Source: Deltaproteobacteria bacterium (GTDB taxonomy: Bacteria > CG2-30-53-67). From it: a stretch of 38,646 nt of DNA. The notes below the pieces were generated by a model that was not told the origin of the DNA, searched no databases, and worked only from the letters and a program-made list of their open reading frames with translations. Within the stretch, counting starts at the first letter, position 1; each line of letters opens with the position of its first letter. Of the stretch, positions 1 through 7,732 are shown one piece after another. A program made the translations under genes and the position numbers. The stretch covers positions 1-38,646 of the forward strand of contig JAADIO010000028.1 of the NCBI GenBank assembly GCA_013151235.1, read 5' to 3'.

Positions 1-2
1 TG

Positions 3-974
3 GCCCTGGCCATTATCCAGCTCTCTTTTAATCTCTTGAAATATTTTTTTCAATATCTCGTCATCCACAAGAAATATACTTTTTTGAAGCTTAACCGGGC
101 CAATTGCAGGCGCTCAATGTTAAAACAGATTTACCATTACAGCATCTACAGTTTCATTATTTCCATCGCGTTGAAACTGCTTTTTTACACGGACTCCGTG
201 GTTATCGGATCTTTGCTGACCGTAAGCAAAATTACATTCTATGCAATTCCGGCCACCTTGATGCAATATATGGAAAAATTTATTTACGCGGCAATCTCGG
301 TGCTAACACCAGTAATCAGCTCTTACGATGCAGTGGGTGAAGGAACGAAAAATAGGAATATATATATCCTTGGTTCGCGATATGCGCTCACGCTAAGCAT
401 ACCTGTACTTTTCGTGCTCTATACGAACGGCACATCATTCATATCGCTTTGGATGGGGCCAGAATATGGTCAAAAATGTTCAACTGTTTTAAAAATTTTG
501 ATCATAGGATATATTTTTGCTTTTCCCCAGATGATCGCAAACGGGATACTCAAGGGAACAAGCAGACATAAGGTATTCGCGTACATACTTATCGTAGAAG
601 CAATTGCAAACCTTGCAATCAGCATAATACTGGTTCGGGCCTATGATATTGAAGGCGTGGCTTTCGGCACAACATTACCGTTGATTATCACAAACTTCAT
701 ATTGGTCCCCCTGTATACCTGCAAAACATTGGGCCTACGTTATGGCACCTATCTCTGGAGGAGCTATGCAACCCCATCAGTCTTGCTCGTTCTGCTTGGC
801 AGCCTCTATTACGTAAGGCCCATAGAAACATCGAGTTACACAGAACTGATTGTTTATTCCGCCTGCATTACTTTCGTTGTAGCGGTTTTCTCGCTTACCT
901 ATATTTTCGACAAAGCACACAGAAATTGGCTCTTAGGAAACCTGAAGAAGTTTCTGCTCAGCCCTTGGGCCTAA
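3..974 (+). CDS. Wzx-type polysaccharide flippase, 5' end outside window
   Basis: Integral membrane protein of the MATE/PST (Wzx) superfamily, which flips undecaprenyl-linked sugar repeats across the inner membrane. The reading frame is open to the first base of the window (codons from position 3), so the gene is cut by the window edge and the TTG at 36 is not a real start. About 323 residues remain, probably the C-terminal three quarters. They hold repeated hydrophobic segments split by short basic loops, with the family-typical pattern of an LWMGPEY-like loop followed by a helix with NGILKG. It is followed after 31 nt by a sulfotransferase and then a glycosyltransferase on the same strand, as in a capsule or O-antigen locus. 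The DNA is clearly AT-rich compared with the region after 6 kb. The flippase class is well supported; its substrate is unknown. Confidence 0.8.
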   Translation, partial: ALAIIQLSFNLLKYFFQYLVIHKKYTFLKLNRANCRRSMLKQIYHYSIYSFIISIALKLLFYTDSVVIGSLLTVSKITFYAIPATLMQYMEKFIYAAISVLTPVISSYDAVGEGTKNRNIYILGSRYALTLSIPVLFVLYTNGTSFISLWMGPEYGQKCSTVLKILIIGYIFAFPQMIANGILKGTSRHKVFAYILIVEAIANLAISIILVRAYDIEGVAFGTTLPLIITNFILVPLYTCKTLGLRYGTYLWRSYATPSVLLVLLGSLYYVRPIETSSYTELIVYSACITFVVAVFSLTYIFDKAHRNWLLGNLKKFLLSPWA

Positions 975-1005
975 TTTCAGAAGCCGACCCGGAGTTTAAC
1001 ATTCA

Positions 1006-1923
1006 ATGAAAGAACCTATATTTATCATAGGATGTCCACGATCGGGCACAACCTTGCTTGCAAGAATGTTGGAGCCTACATCATACGGAAAACCGGTAGA
1101 ATCACACTTCATCACGAAATACTACAAGCAACTGAGTCAATATGGGGATCTTTCTCAATGGAAGAACTTTAATGCGCTTTTGACAAGCATCTTGAGGGAA
1201 AGGCCGGTTCAACAATGGAACTTAAATATTGATCTTGAAAAATTCTATCGTGGAATGGAAGAGTTTCACTATTCAGAGATTGTCAATAAATTATGTCTTC
1301 TGCGCGCTAAAACACGAGGACGGGCAGCATGGGGAGATAAGACCCCCAATTACCTGTTCGACCTAGACATTCTGGATCAACTTTTCCCAGACGCAAAATA
1401 CATCTATATCGTCAGAGATGGAAGAGATGTTGCACTGTCCATATTGCAAAAGCCGTGGGGACCGAACAATATCTACTGTTGTGCTGAATACTGGGAAAAG
1501 TGCAATAATAAACACAAGACAGTCCTTGATAAGTTGACGAAAAATCGCCAGCTTTATCCCGTCAAATATGAGAACCTGATTCACGATCCAAATAAGATTA
1601 TTGCTTCAATCTATGATTTTCTTTGCGAACCATACGACTCGGGCAAAATTACTCCCCTGATTGCACATGTAAACAAGGAGAATTGCAACAGATGGAAAAC
1701 AATCATGACACCGCACCAAGTCCGAATTTTTGAATCGATCGCGGAAAAGACCCTCAATCGATTTGGTTACGAAACAACTTATCACAAATCGAAAGGTATT
1801 ATACCTCTTGCCTTCTTTTACCACCTTCATAACCAAATCCACCGAAAGTGGTATCTGTTCAAATTAAACACGATTGATACAATTAAGATAAAACTTGGGC
1901 TCAAAGAACCTTTTACAGAATAA
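1006..1923 (+). CDS. PAPS-dependent sulfotransferase
   Basis: 305-residue cytosolic sulfotransferase that would move a sulfuryl group from PAPS to an acceptor, here probably a sugar of a surface glycan or glycolipid. The N-terminus carries the 5'-phosphosulfate-binding loop (GCPRSGTTLL, residues ~9-18). The 3'-phosphate-binding motif is seen as YIVRDGRDVALS near residue 140. The C-terminal third is less conserved, as usual for the Sulfotransfer_1/3 families. The ATG at 1006 has only a weak GGAG about 12 nt upstream. It lies between a flippase and a GT2 glycosyltransferase, 20 nt before the latter, so all three are likely in one transcript. A second, distantly related sulfotransferase is encoded at 23718-22810 in the PKS cluster; the two have different PAPS-loop sequences and are not recent duplicates. 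Confidence 0.88.
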   Translation: MKEPIFIIGCPRSGTTLLARMLEPTSYGKPVESHFITKYYKQLSQYGDLSQWKNFNALLTSILRERPVQQWNLNIDLEKFYRGMEEFHYSEIVNKLCLLRAKTRGRAAWGDKTPNYLFDLDILDQLFPDAKYIYIVRDGRDVALSILQKPWGPNNIYCCAEYWEKCNNKHKTVLDKLTKNRQLYPVKYENLIHDPNKIIASIYDFLCEPYDSGKITPLIAHVNKENCNRWKTIMTPHQVRIFESIAEKTLNRFGYETTYHKSKGIIPLAFFYHLHNQIHRKWYLFKLNTIDTIKIKLGLKEPFTE

Positions 1924-1943
1924 CATAAGCGGGCGACTGACCG

Positions 1944-2876
1944 ATGACAGAAACAGACCTTTCAATTATTATTCCAGCCAAAAACGAAAGCAGCGAGTTA
2001 GGAGAAGCGTTAGACAGTATTGCACATCATATGGCAAATCATGTCCACCATGAAGTCATAGTTGTAGACAATGGTTCCACAGATGATACAGTTGCTATAG
2101 CAAAAAGCAAAGGTGCAAAAGTAATATCAAGAGAAAAATCAACTATAGCAGGTCTTAGGAATGCCGGAGTAGAAATATCCCACGGGAACATTATCCTCTT
2201 TATGGATGCAGATGTCCGGCTTACAAAAAAGTGGGGAGAAACAATCTCGGATGTACTGAAATTTCTGCATGAAAACCCACGTGTCATTACCGGAAGTCGG
2301 TGCCTCGTACCGGAAGACGATAACCTGTTTCTGAAATACTGGTTCTCACGAATGACTCAAAAGAACTCCACATACATTAATTCGGGGCACATGATAACAA
2401 CAAGGAAATTATTTGATCTGGTCGGCGGTTTTACGGAAAACATGATTACCGGAGAAGACTATAACTTCGGCCAGAAGGCTCTCTTACAAGGAGGGATCAT
2501 CATTGAAAACAATGGGTTGCAAACCATCCACACAGGATACCCCAAAACTTGTTCGGCATTCATCAATCGGGAACGATGGCATGGTACAGAAGACTTCAGA
2601 ACGTGGAAGAATATATGTGCATCTAGAGAAGCCACTATCGTTTTAGTACACATCATCCTTGTCGTTCTCTCTATTCTGATTTTCTCGGTCAGAAGTCCCT
2701 GGTCCGGAATAATCTTTTATTTCCTTACAATGCCTCTCTTTTTAAGTACCCTAACAATAGCCAAATTCGGCAAGCCGTTGAGGCCATCTTATCTGATATT
2801 GACGAGTTTCATATTCTATCTATACATAATAGGCCGTTCGCTTTCTCTTTTTGACAGGATACGCAGTCGTCCCTAA
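1944..2876 (+). CDS. Family 2 glycosyltransferase, C-terminus ends in the IS repeat
   Basis: Inverting GT-A glycosyltransferase. The N-terminal fold is typical of GT2: LSIIIPAKNE at residues ~6-15, VVDNGSTDDT near 40, and the metal-binding DxD as MDADVR near 90. A GEDYNFGQKAL segment near 170 corresponds to the acidic ED motif. After residue ~230 there are three hydrophobic segments, so the enzyme is membrane-anchored at its C-terminus. The last codons (AGT CGT CCC TAA) are contributed by the left inverted repeat of the adjacent IS element. If the element were removed precisely, the frame would stop one codon after the junction, so the natural protein was probably nearly the same length. Sugar donor and acceptor cannot be told from sequence. 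Polysaccharide or glycolipid assembly is inferred from the neighbours. Confidence 0.87.
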   Translation: MTETDLSIIIPAKNESSELGEALDSIAHHMANHVHHEVIVVDNGSTDDTVAIAKSKGAKVISREKSTIAGLRNAGVEISHGNIILFMDADVRLTKKWGETISDVLKFLHENPRVITGSRCLVPEDDNLFLKYWFSRMTQKNSTYINSGHMITTRKLFDLVGGFTENMITGEDYNFGQKALLQGGIIIENNGLQTIHTGYPKTCSAFINRERWHGTEDFRTWKNICASREATIVLVHIILVVLSILIFSVRSPWSGIIFYFLTMPLFLSTLTIAKFGKPLRPSYLILTSFIFYLYIIGRSLSLFDRIRSRP

Positions 2877-4344
2877 AAAAGTCGTAACATATTGAATTAT
2901 ATGCTTTATTTATGCCTTTTATTGTGTCATAATTACTGGAAATTGCTTATGAACCCCTAAAAACATGGTGATTTATGCAACCGAAAAAGATGCCTGAAAG
3001 CGGCCAGGGAGATCTTTTCCGAGCCCGTCTCGACCAGATCCTGAATCCGAAACATCCCCTCTTCATCCTGGCCAACCAGATCGACTGGAAGAGTTTTGAA
3101 GAGGACTTCGGAGCCTTCTTCGTGGAGAAGCAAGGCCGACCCGGTCTTCCCGTCCGTCTCGTCGTGGGACTGCACTACCTGAAATACACTTTTGATGAAA
3201 GTGACGAGTCGGTGGTGGAACGCTTTCTGGAAAACCCCTATTGGCAATACTTCTGCGGATTCGACTTCTTTCAGCATGAGTTTCCTCTGGATCCTTCATC
3301 CCTCGTCCGCTGGCGGAAACGGATCGGGCCGAAGGGAGCGGAGAAACTCTTGTTGGAAACGGTGAAGACGGCCAAGCAAAACAAACTCCTCAAGAAGAAC
3401 CATGTAAATCGTGTTAATGTCTATACCACCGTCCAGGAAAAGGCGATTGCCTTCCCCACCGATTCCCGGCTTTATCACAAGATGCGCAAGGACCTGGTTG
3501 AAGCTGCCAAAGAGCGTGAGATCAAATTACGCCAGAGCTACACCCGCAAAAGCAAAACCGCTATTTTGAAACAAGGTCGTTACCGCCATGCCCGCCAGAT
3601 GAAAAGAGCGAAAAAGGAAACCAAAAAACTTCAGATCTATCTCGGTCGCGTCATTCGTGATATTCAACGGAAATCCCCTCATCCGGATGTTTCCCTGAAA
3701 GAGAAACTCGATCTTGCCCAAAGGATCCTTCAACAAAAACAGAAAGACAAGAACAAGATTTACAGCGTTCACGCCCCGGAAGTGGAATGCATCTCCAAAG
3801 GCAAGGCCCATAAAAAATATGAATTCGGCTGCAAGGTCTCCGTGGTTACCACTTCTAAAGACAACTGGATCGTGGGCATTGATGCAATTCACAGCAACCC
3901 CTATGACGGCCATACCTTGAAACAAACGCTGAAACAGGCGACGCGGATCACCGGTTGGAGGCCGAAGATGGCCTACTGTGACCGGGGATACCGAGGGGTC
4001 TCCAAGAGTGTCCCAGATGTCGAGGTCCACCTTCCCAAACCAAAAAGAAAAGGGCTGAACCGTACCGTCTTGAAGTGGCTGAAAAGAAGGTCTGCGATTG
4101 AACCGGTCATCGGGCATCTCAAATCGGACAACCGGATGGAACACAACCACCTGCAGGGCAAAGAGGGCGACCGGATCAACGCAATGTTCTCCGGATGCGG
4201 CTTTAATATGAGAAAGCTCCTCCGGGCTTTCTTATGCTCGATTTTCAAAGTGTTTTTATCGCTTCAACAAACGGGATCGGATCGAATTGACCAAGATAAT
4301 CCAATTTCAATGACTGCATAAAAACGACTTTTTCAGGGACGACT
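2865..4344 (+). mobile_element. IS5-family insertion sequence, about 1.48 kb
   Basis: Terminal inverted repeats of 21 bp lie at 2865-2885 and 4324-4344 (AGTCGTCCCT at the outer end, then an A/G difference, then AAAAAGTCGT), matching at 20 of 21 positions. They flank a single transposase ORF (2975-4321), the usual one-gene layout and length of IS5 elements. No convincing target-site duplication is visible. The outer bases read GCAG on the left and CTAG (complement strand) on the right, while IS5-group elements typically duplicate YTAR or TNA. The right end forms the stop codon of a minus-strand ATPase gene and the left end supplies the stop of the glycosyltransferase. Confidence 0.88.
2975..4321 (+). 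CDS. IS5-family transposase with first catalytic Asp replaced by Tyr
   Basis: 448-residue DDE transposase of the IS5 family. The N-terminal DUF772-type region spans residues ~1-120 (GLHYLKYTFDESDESVVERF near 65). The catalytic core follows, with the second Asp in AYCDRGYRG (D336) and the Glu in RRSAIEPVIGHLKSD (E376). The C-terminus carries the GDRINAMFSGCGFNMRKLL signature. In this family the first catalytic Asp lies in a V-D-T-T-V-Q-E-K segment. Here it reads V-Y-T-T-V-Q-E-K with Tyr at residue 150 (codon TAT at 3422-3424), one base from GAT. The reading frame is otherwise intact, so the copy is probably catalytically dead but recent. The insert between the first and second acids is rich in Lys/Arg and Gln. 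No recognisable Shine-Dalgarno precedes the ATG. Confidence 0.9.
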   Translation: MQPKKMPESGQGDLFRARLDQILNPKHPLFILANQIDWKSFEEDFGAFFVEKQGRPGLPVRLVVGLHYLKYTFDESDESVVERFLENPYWQYFCGFDFFQHEFPLDPSSLVRWRKRIGPKGAEKLLLETVKTAKQNKLLKKNHVNRVNVYTTVQEKAIAFPTDSRLYHKMRKDLVEAAKEREIKLRQSYTRKSKTAILKQGRYRHARQMKRAKKETKKLQIYLGRVIRDIQRKSPHPDVSLKEKLDLAQRILQQKQKDKNKIYSVHAPEVECISKGKAHKKYEFGCKVSVVTTSKDNWIVGIDAIHSNPYDGHTLKQTLKQATRITGWRPKMAYCDRGYRGVSKSVPDVEVHLPKPKRKGLNRTVLKWLKRRSAIEPVIGHLKSDNRMEHNHLQGKEGDRINAMFSGCGFNMRKLLRAFLCSIFKVFLSLQQTGSDRIDQDNPISMTA

Positions 4345-5173
4345 AGTTAGGTTCTATTTGATCCCATAAGAAGAACTTGAAACCAAACCCTTCAAGCCCA
4401 AGTAATTCCAGATCGCGTATGAGCGGACGAATTAGCTGATAAGTTGCTGCAGGGTCGTTCCCTGTGAACTCTGTTTCGTCAGGCTTGTCAAGAAGAACAT
4501 AAATTGCAGAAAATTCTAGATTTCTTACCAATCCACATAAATATTCCAATTGATATTTATAAGTTTCAGTGAGACTTTTCTCCTCCTGCTTCACATCAGG
4601 AAGGTCAATTTTCTCCAAATCAAACTTTTTAAGCAGAATATTCACAAAGGACTCAAGAAATCCAACATTGTCCCGCCAAAAGTCTCGAAAGCGATCTGGG
4701 AGACCCTTTAGTTCCTTCAGTAAATCTTGAAGTTTGTCTCCAGTGATGTCACCTAGATAGGCATGAGCAAACAACGATATGCGTCGGCGGTTTTGCTTGT
4801 CAAATTTTCTGATTAGATCAGGATAATCAGCTAAATATGAGAGGTATGCAAGTAAAATACGTGAAATTATATTTCGTAAGTGATACTGGAGGGTAACATC
4901 TTCAAGATTTTGGCCGGCTGAGAACTCAAAGCGATCATATGAAACAGGCAGGAAGCGATAATTAATTGCGTTCTTCTCGATCATTCGCCTTAATGCGGTT
5001 TTTCCACCGCCGCGGGGCGCAAGAACAACGCTTGCATTGGGCGTGGTTGGATCACCAATCACTGCATCGAAAAATGGAGGAGGAACAAAATAATCTGCAA
5101 GATTAGGCTCCTCATCTGCATTCGTCTTTGCAAAAGGGTGTGAGGTAAAGCCAAGATTTTCAAACAGAGGCAT
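4343..5173 (-). CDS. P-loop ATPase (Sll1717-like), C-terminally truncated at the IS
   Basis: Putative STAND/KAP-like NTPase resembling the family annotated as 'P-loop ATPase, Sll1717 family'. It starts with a FENLGFTSHPF segment, and the Walker A is APRGGGKTALRR near residue 55. A Walker B-like strand (AIYVLLDKPDE) is seen near 230. The ATG at 5173 is chosen because AAGGA lies 7 nt upstream; a TTG at 5200 is also in frame without a good ribosome site. The frame ends in DQIEPN, with the stop codon straddling the right end of the IS. Family members continue well beyond this FLWD-containing strand, so about 276 residues represent the N-terminal part only. The function of the family is not established; a role in stress or phage defence is possible but not shown. 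The DNA is AT-rich. Confidence 0.7.
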   Translation of the reverse strand: MPLFENLGFTSHPFAKTNADEEPNLADYFVPPPFFDAVIGDPTTPNASVVLAPRGGGKTALRRMIEKNAINYRFLPVSYDRFEFSAGQNLEDVTLQYHLRNIISRILLAYLSYLADYPDLIRKFDKQNRRRISLFAHAYLGDITGDKLQDLLKELKGLPDRFRDFWRDNVGFLESFVNILLKKFDLEKIDLPDVKQEEKSLTETYKYQLEYLCGLVRNLEFSAIYVLLDKPDETEFTGNDPAATYQLIRPLIRDLELLGLEGFGFKFFLWDQIEPN

Positions 5174-5226
5174 TTCGCTATCCTTTTTTATGGCCAACAA
5201 TGATTATACAGTCTGTATAAACCGGC

Positions 5227-5820
5227 CTATAGTCCATCGGCCGGGCTCCGAACGCCATGCCCTCCTTTGTTCAATACATGAGTATAGATCATGGTTGTGC
5301 TGACATCTTTGTGCCCGGGAAGTTCCTGAATTGTGCGAATGTCATAGCCCGCTTCCAACAGATGCGTGGAGAAGGAGTGACGAAAGGTGTGGCAAGTTAT
5401 TCGTTTGACGATACCTGTCGCAAGAACAGCCCGGCGCACTGCGTGCCGGGCAAGGGTCGGATGCACGTGGTGGCGGCCTTCTTCTCCGGTCCTGGTGTTC
5501 TTCCAACGGTTCTCCTGCGGGAAGACCCATTGCCAGCGCCACTCCTTCGGAGCATTCGGATATTTGCGATCCAACGCACCGAGTATCCGGACGCAGCCCC
5601 ACCCTTCGGCCATCTCTGCCGGGTGACGGACATTATGGAAATAGATGAATCGCTTGACCCAATGGCAATAGGTCCGTTCCGTTCGGCGGCTGTAGTGGCG
5701 GACGCGCAGGGCCTCCCGCATTTGGTCGAGGAGTTTCGGCTTGCGGGGGCGTGGCGGCTGCATGGCAAAAACGCTCAGGGTTGAGGCACAAACAACTGGA
5801 GGAGAAAAAGTATCGAGCAT
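5227..5820 (-). pseudogene. intI: Integron integrase (IntI) with internal deletion
   Basis: Tyrosine recombinase of the integron class, recognisable from the IntI-specific insertion ([20 protein letters not shown]) and the C-terminal box ([20 protein letters not shown], then [13 protein letters not shown] with the nucleophile Tyr). The N-terminal SAM-like DNA-binding domain is also present ([36 protein letters not shown]). About 130 residues between them are missing compared with the usual ~320-340. The frame jumps from HPAEMAEG directly to [14 protein letters not shown]. The deleted part includes the first catalytic Arg (box I) and the conserved Lys, so the 197-residue product cannot be an active recombinase. 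A Pro replaces the usual Leu before GHKD. No attC or attI site was recognised upstream (5821-6104). An AGG sits 7 nt before the ATG at 5820. Confidence 0.85.
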
Positions 5821-6065
5821 TTTGTACCTATTCTTTAGGATGAATATACGTGATCCTATATTTCGAATCTTCTTCTGTCAAGACCTTTTTAGCCGGGGCT
5901 TCCCCCGATTTTGCAGGAAACCTGTGAAGCGGAGAAACGCGGGCCCCGGCAAAGGGCCGGAACAAAACCCAGATGAAAAGCACTGGACTCCCTGTCTGCT
6001 TCCGTAAAGGCAGGTGTTCCCCGTGGTTCATGCTTTCCGGTTTTGACTTCAAGCGCAAGAAGGGA

Positions 6066-6094
6066 TTGACATCCCCAAGCGGTCCCGATAAGAT
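6066..6094 (+). promoter_or_regulatory. Candidate sigma70-type promoter for the ABC importer operon
   Basis: TTGACA (6066-6071) is followed after exactly 17 bp by TAAGAT (6089-6094, four of six consensus bases). A start site about seven bases downstream would be at ~6101, only a few bases before the ATG at 6105, implying a nearly leaderless mRNA. Consistent with this, no Shine-Dalgarno is visible before that ATG. The match may be chance. Confidence 0.3.
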
Positions 6095-6104
6095 TCCCGG
6101 CGAC

Positions 6105-7643
6105 ATGAGATCCCGACCGATTCCACTTCTTCTCCTTCTCTCCATCCTCTTGTTGCCCGCTGCCTGCGGCGGCAGGGCCGTATCTTCCGGCGCTCTCGTC
6201 GTCGGGATAGAGGCGGCCCCCACCAGTCTCGACCCGCGCTATGCCACCGACGCCGTATCGGAACGGATCAACGGGCTGATCTACAGCGGCCTGGTACGTC
6301 TCGATGCGAAGGGGAGGGTCGTCCCCGGCCTCGCCCGGAGCTGGGAGATCCCGGATCCCCGGACCTACCGGTTTCACCTCCGCCGGAACGTCTCCTTCCA
6401 TGACGGGACCCCCCTGACCGCCGCCGATATCCGCTTCACCTTTGAATCGATCCTCGATCCCGCCACCGCCTCCCCGCATCGGAGCACCTTCGAAAAGATC
6501 GAGCGTATCGAGACACCCGATCCATGGACGGTAATATTCATCCTCAAAGAACCTTTCGCCCCCTTCCTGGTCGGCCTCACCATGGGGATCGTCCCCGCAA
6601 GGACCGCGCGGAGGCTGGGGAAGGGCTTCGCAGAACACCCCGTGGGGACGGGTCCCTTCATGCTGGTCCATCGGGAGGAGGGGGACAGTTACACACTGAA
6701 GGCCGACCCGGACTACTTCGGCGGGCCGCCGAAACTGGAGAAGGTCGTCTTCCGGGTCATACCGGACAGTACCGTCCGCTTCCTCGAACTCCGGAAGGGA
6801 AGCGTGCAACTGCTTCTCAACGGAATCGAACCGGACTATCTCCCCCTGGTCCGCAGGAACCCGGAACTCCGCACCCTCACGGGACCGGGGGTCAACTATT
6901 CCTACATAGGTTTCAACCTGACCGACCCGATCCTGAAACACAGGAGGGTCCGTGAGGCGATCGCCCACGCCGTCGACCGGAAGGCGATCATCCGCTACCT
7001 GCTGAAGGGAACGGCCCGTGAGGCCACGGGGCTCCTGTCGCCCCTCAACTGGGCCTACAACGGCAGCGTTAAGACCTTCGACTACGACCCGGCGAAAAGC
7101 CGGGCGCTGCTCGATAAAGCGGGCTTCACCGATCCGGACGGGGCAGGGCCGAAGATGCGCTTTACCCTGACCTTCAAGACATCCCAGGACGAGCTGCGGA
7201 AACGGATCGCCGCCGCCCTGCAGCAGCAATTCCGGAAGGTCGGGATCGGGATGACGATCCGCTCCTACGAGTGGGGGACCTTCTACGGCGACATAAAGTC
7301 CGGAAACTTCCAGCTCTATACCCTCTCCTGGGTCGGGATCACCGAGCCGGACATCTATTACTATATCTTCCATTCATCGAACATCCCGCCGCGCGGGGCC
7401 AACCGGGGACGATACAAGAACCCGGAGATCGACCGGCTCCTCGAGGCGGGACGGCGGGAGACCGATCCTGCGAAGCGGAAAAGGATCTACGGCAGGGTGC
7501 AGGAAATACTCGCCCGCGACCTGCCCTACGTCAGCCTGTGGTACTACGACAATGTCGCCGTATTTTCCAAAAGGCTCCACGGCTTCGTTCTTGACCCGAG
7601 GGGAGATCTCTTTTCACTGAAGGACGCGTGGATCGCGAAATGA
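6105..7643 (+). CDS. Peptide/nickel-type ABC transporter substrate-binding lipoprotein
   Basis: Extracytoplasmic solute receptor of the SBP_bac_5 (DppA/OppA/NikA) family, about 512 residues. The ATG at 6105 is preferred because it places a lipoprotein signal directly at the N-terminus: a short basic n-region, a leucine-rich core and lipobox LPAAC with Cys near residue 21. The longer in-frame extension to 5973 would bury that signal. Family features include the early GIEAAPTSLDPRYATD segment, the V-FHDGTPLTAADIRFTFE signature near residue 95, and a HPVGTGPF loop. The two permease genes follow after 89 nt on the same strand. Substrate (di-/oligopeptide, or another small ligand) cannot be assigned from sequence. 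No strong ribosome site precedes the start. Confidence 0.92.
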   Translation: MRSRPIPLLLLLSILLLPAACGGRAVSSGALVVGIEAAPTSLDPRYATDAVSERINGLIYSGLVRLDAKGRVVPGLARSWEIPDPRTYRFHLRRNVSFHDGTPLTAADIRFTFESILDPATASPHRSTFEKIERIETPDPWTVIFILKEPFAPFLVGLTMGIVPARTARRLGKGFAEHPVGTGPFMLVHREEGDSYTLKADPDYFGGPPKLEKVVFRVIPDSTVRFLELRKGSVQLLLNGIEPDYLPLVRRNPELRTLTGPGVNYSYIGFNLTDPILKHRRVREAIAHAVDRKAIIRYLLKGTAREATGLLSPLNWAYNGSVKTFDYDPAKSRALLDKAGFTDPDGAGPKMRFTLTFKTSQDELRKRIAAALQQQFRKVGIGMTIRSYEWGTFYGDIKSGNFQLYTLSWVGITEPDIYYYIFHSSNIPPRGANRGRYKNPEIDRLLEAGRRETDPAKRKRIYGRVQEILARDLPYVSLWYYDNVAVFSKRLHGFVLDPRGDLFSLKDAWIAK

Positions 7644-7645
7644 CC

Positions 7646-7689
7646 GTTCAAGTCGTTCCAGCCGTTTAAGCGGTTTGAACTGTTTGGAC
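7646..7689 (+). repeat. Imperfect inverted repeat between binding-protein and permease genes
   Basis: A 44-bp imperfect palindrome centred on TTAA starts three bases after the binding-protein stop codon. The two 24-nt arms (GTTCAAG... and its complement) match at 17 positions, best near the centre (CCGTTTAAGCGG). In an operon this position often holds an mRNA-stabilising or attenuating hairpin that lets the binding protein exceed the permeases in amount. There is no U-tract, so it is not a normal terminator. Confidence 0.45.
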
Positions 7690-7732
7690 TTCATCCGGAT
7701 CACAAAACCGGTGAACCACAGGAGGGAACGGG

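Noticed and set aside
36-974. TTG at position 36 as start of the flippase gene
   Set aside because: The frame is open with plausible membrane-protein sequence to the first bases of the window, so the gene begins upstream.
5821-6104. Possible attI/attC sites upstream of the integrase remnant
   Set aside because: No GTTRRRY/RYYYAAC pair or attC-like folded repeat was seen.
5889-7373. Long minus-strand ORF of 494 codons opposite the binding-protein gene
   Set aside because: It is a GC-rich antisense shadow. Its product is low-complexity in Gly/Asp/Pro/Arg and matches no family, while the plus strand encodes a clear SBP_bac_5 lipoprotein.
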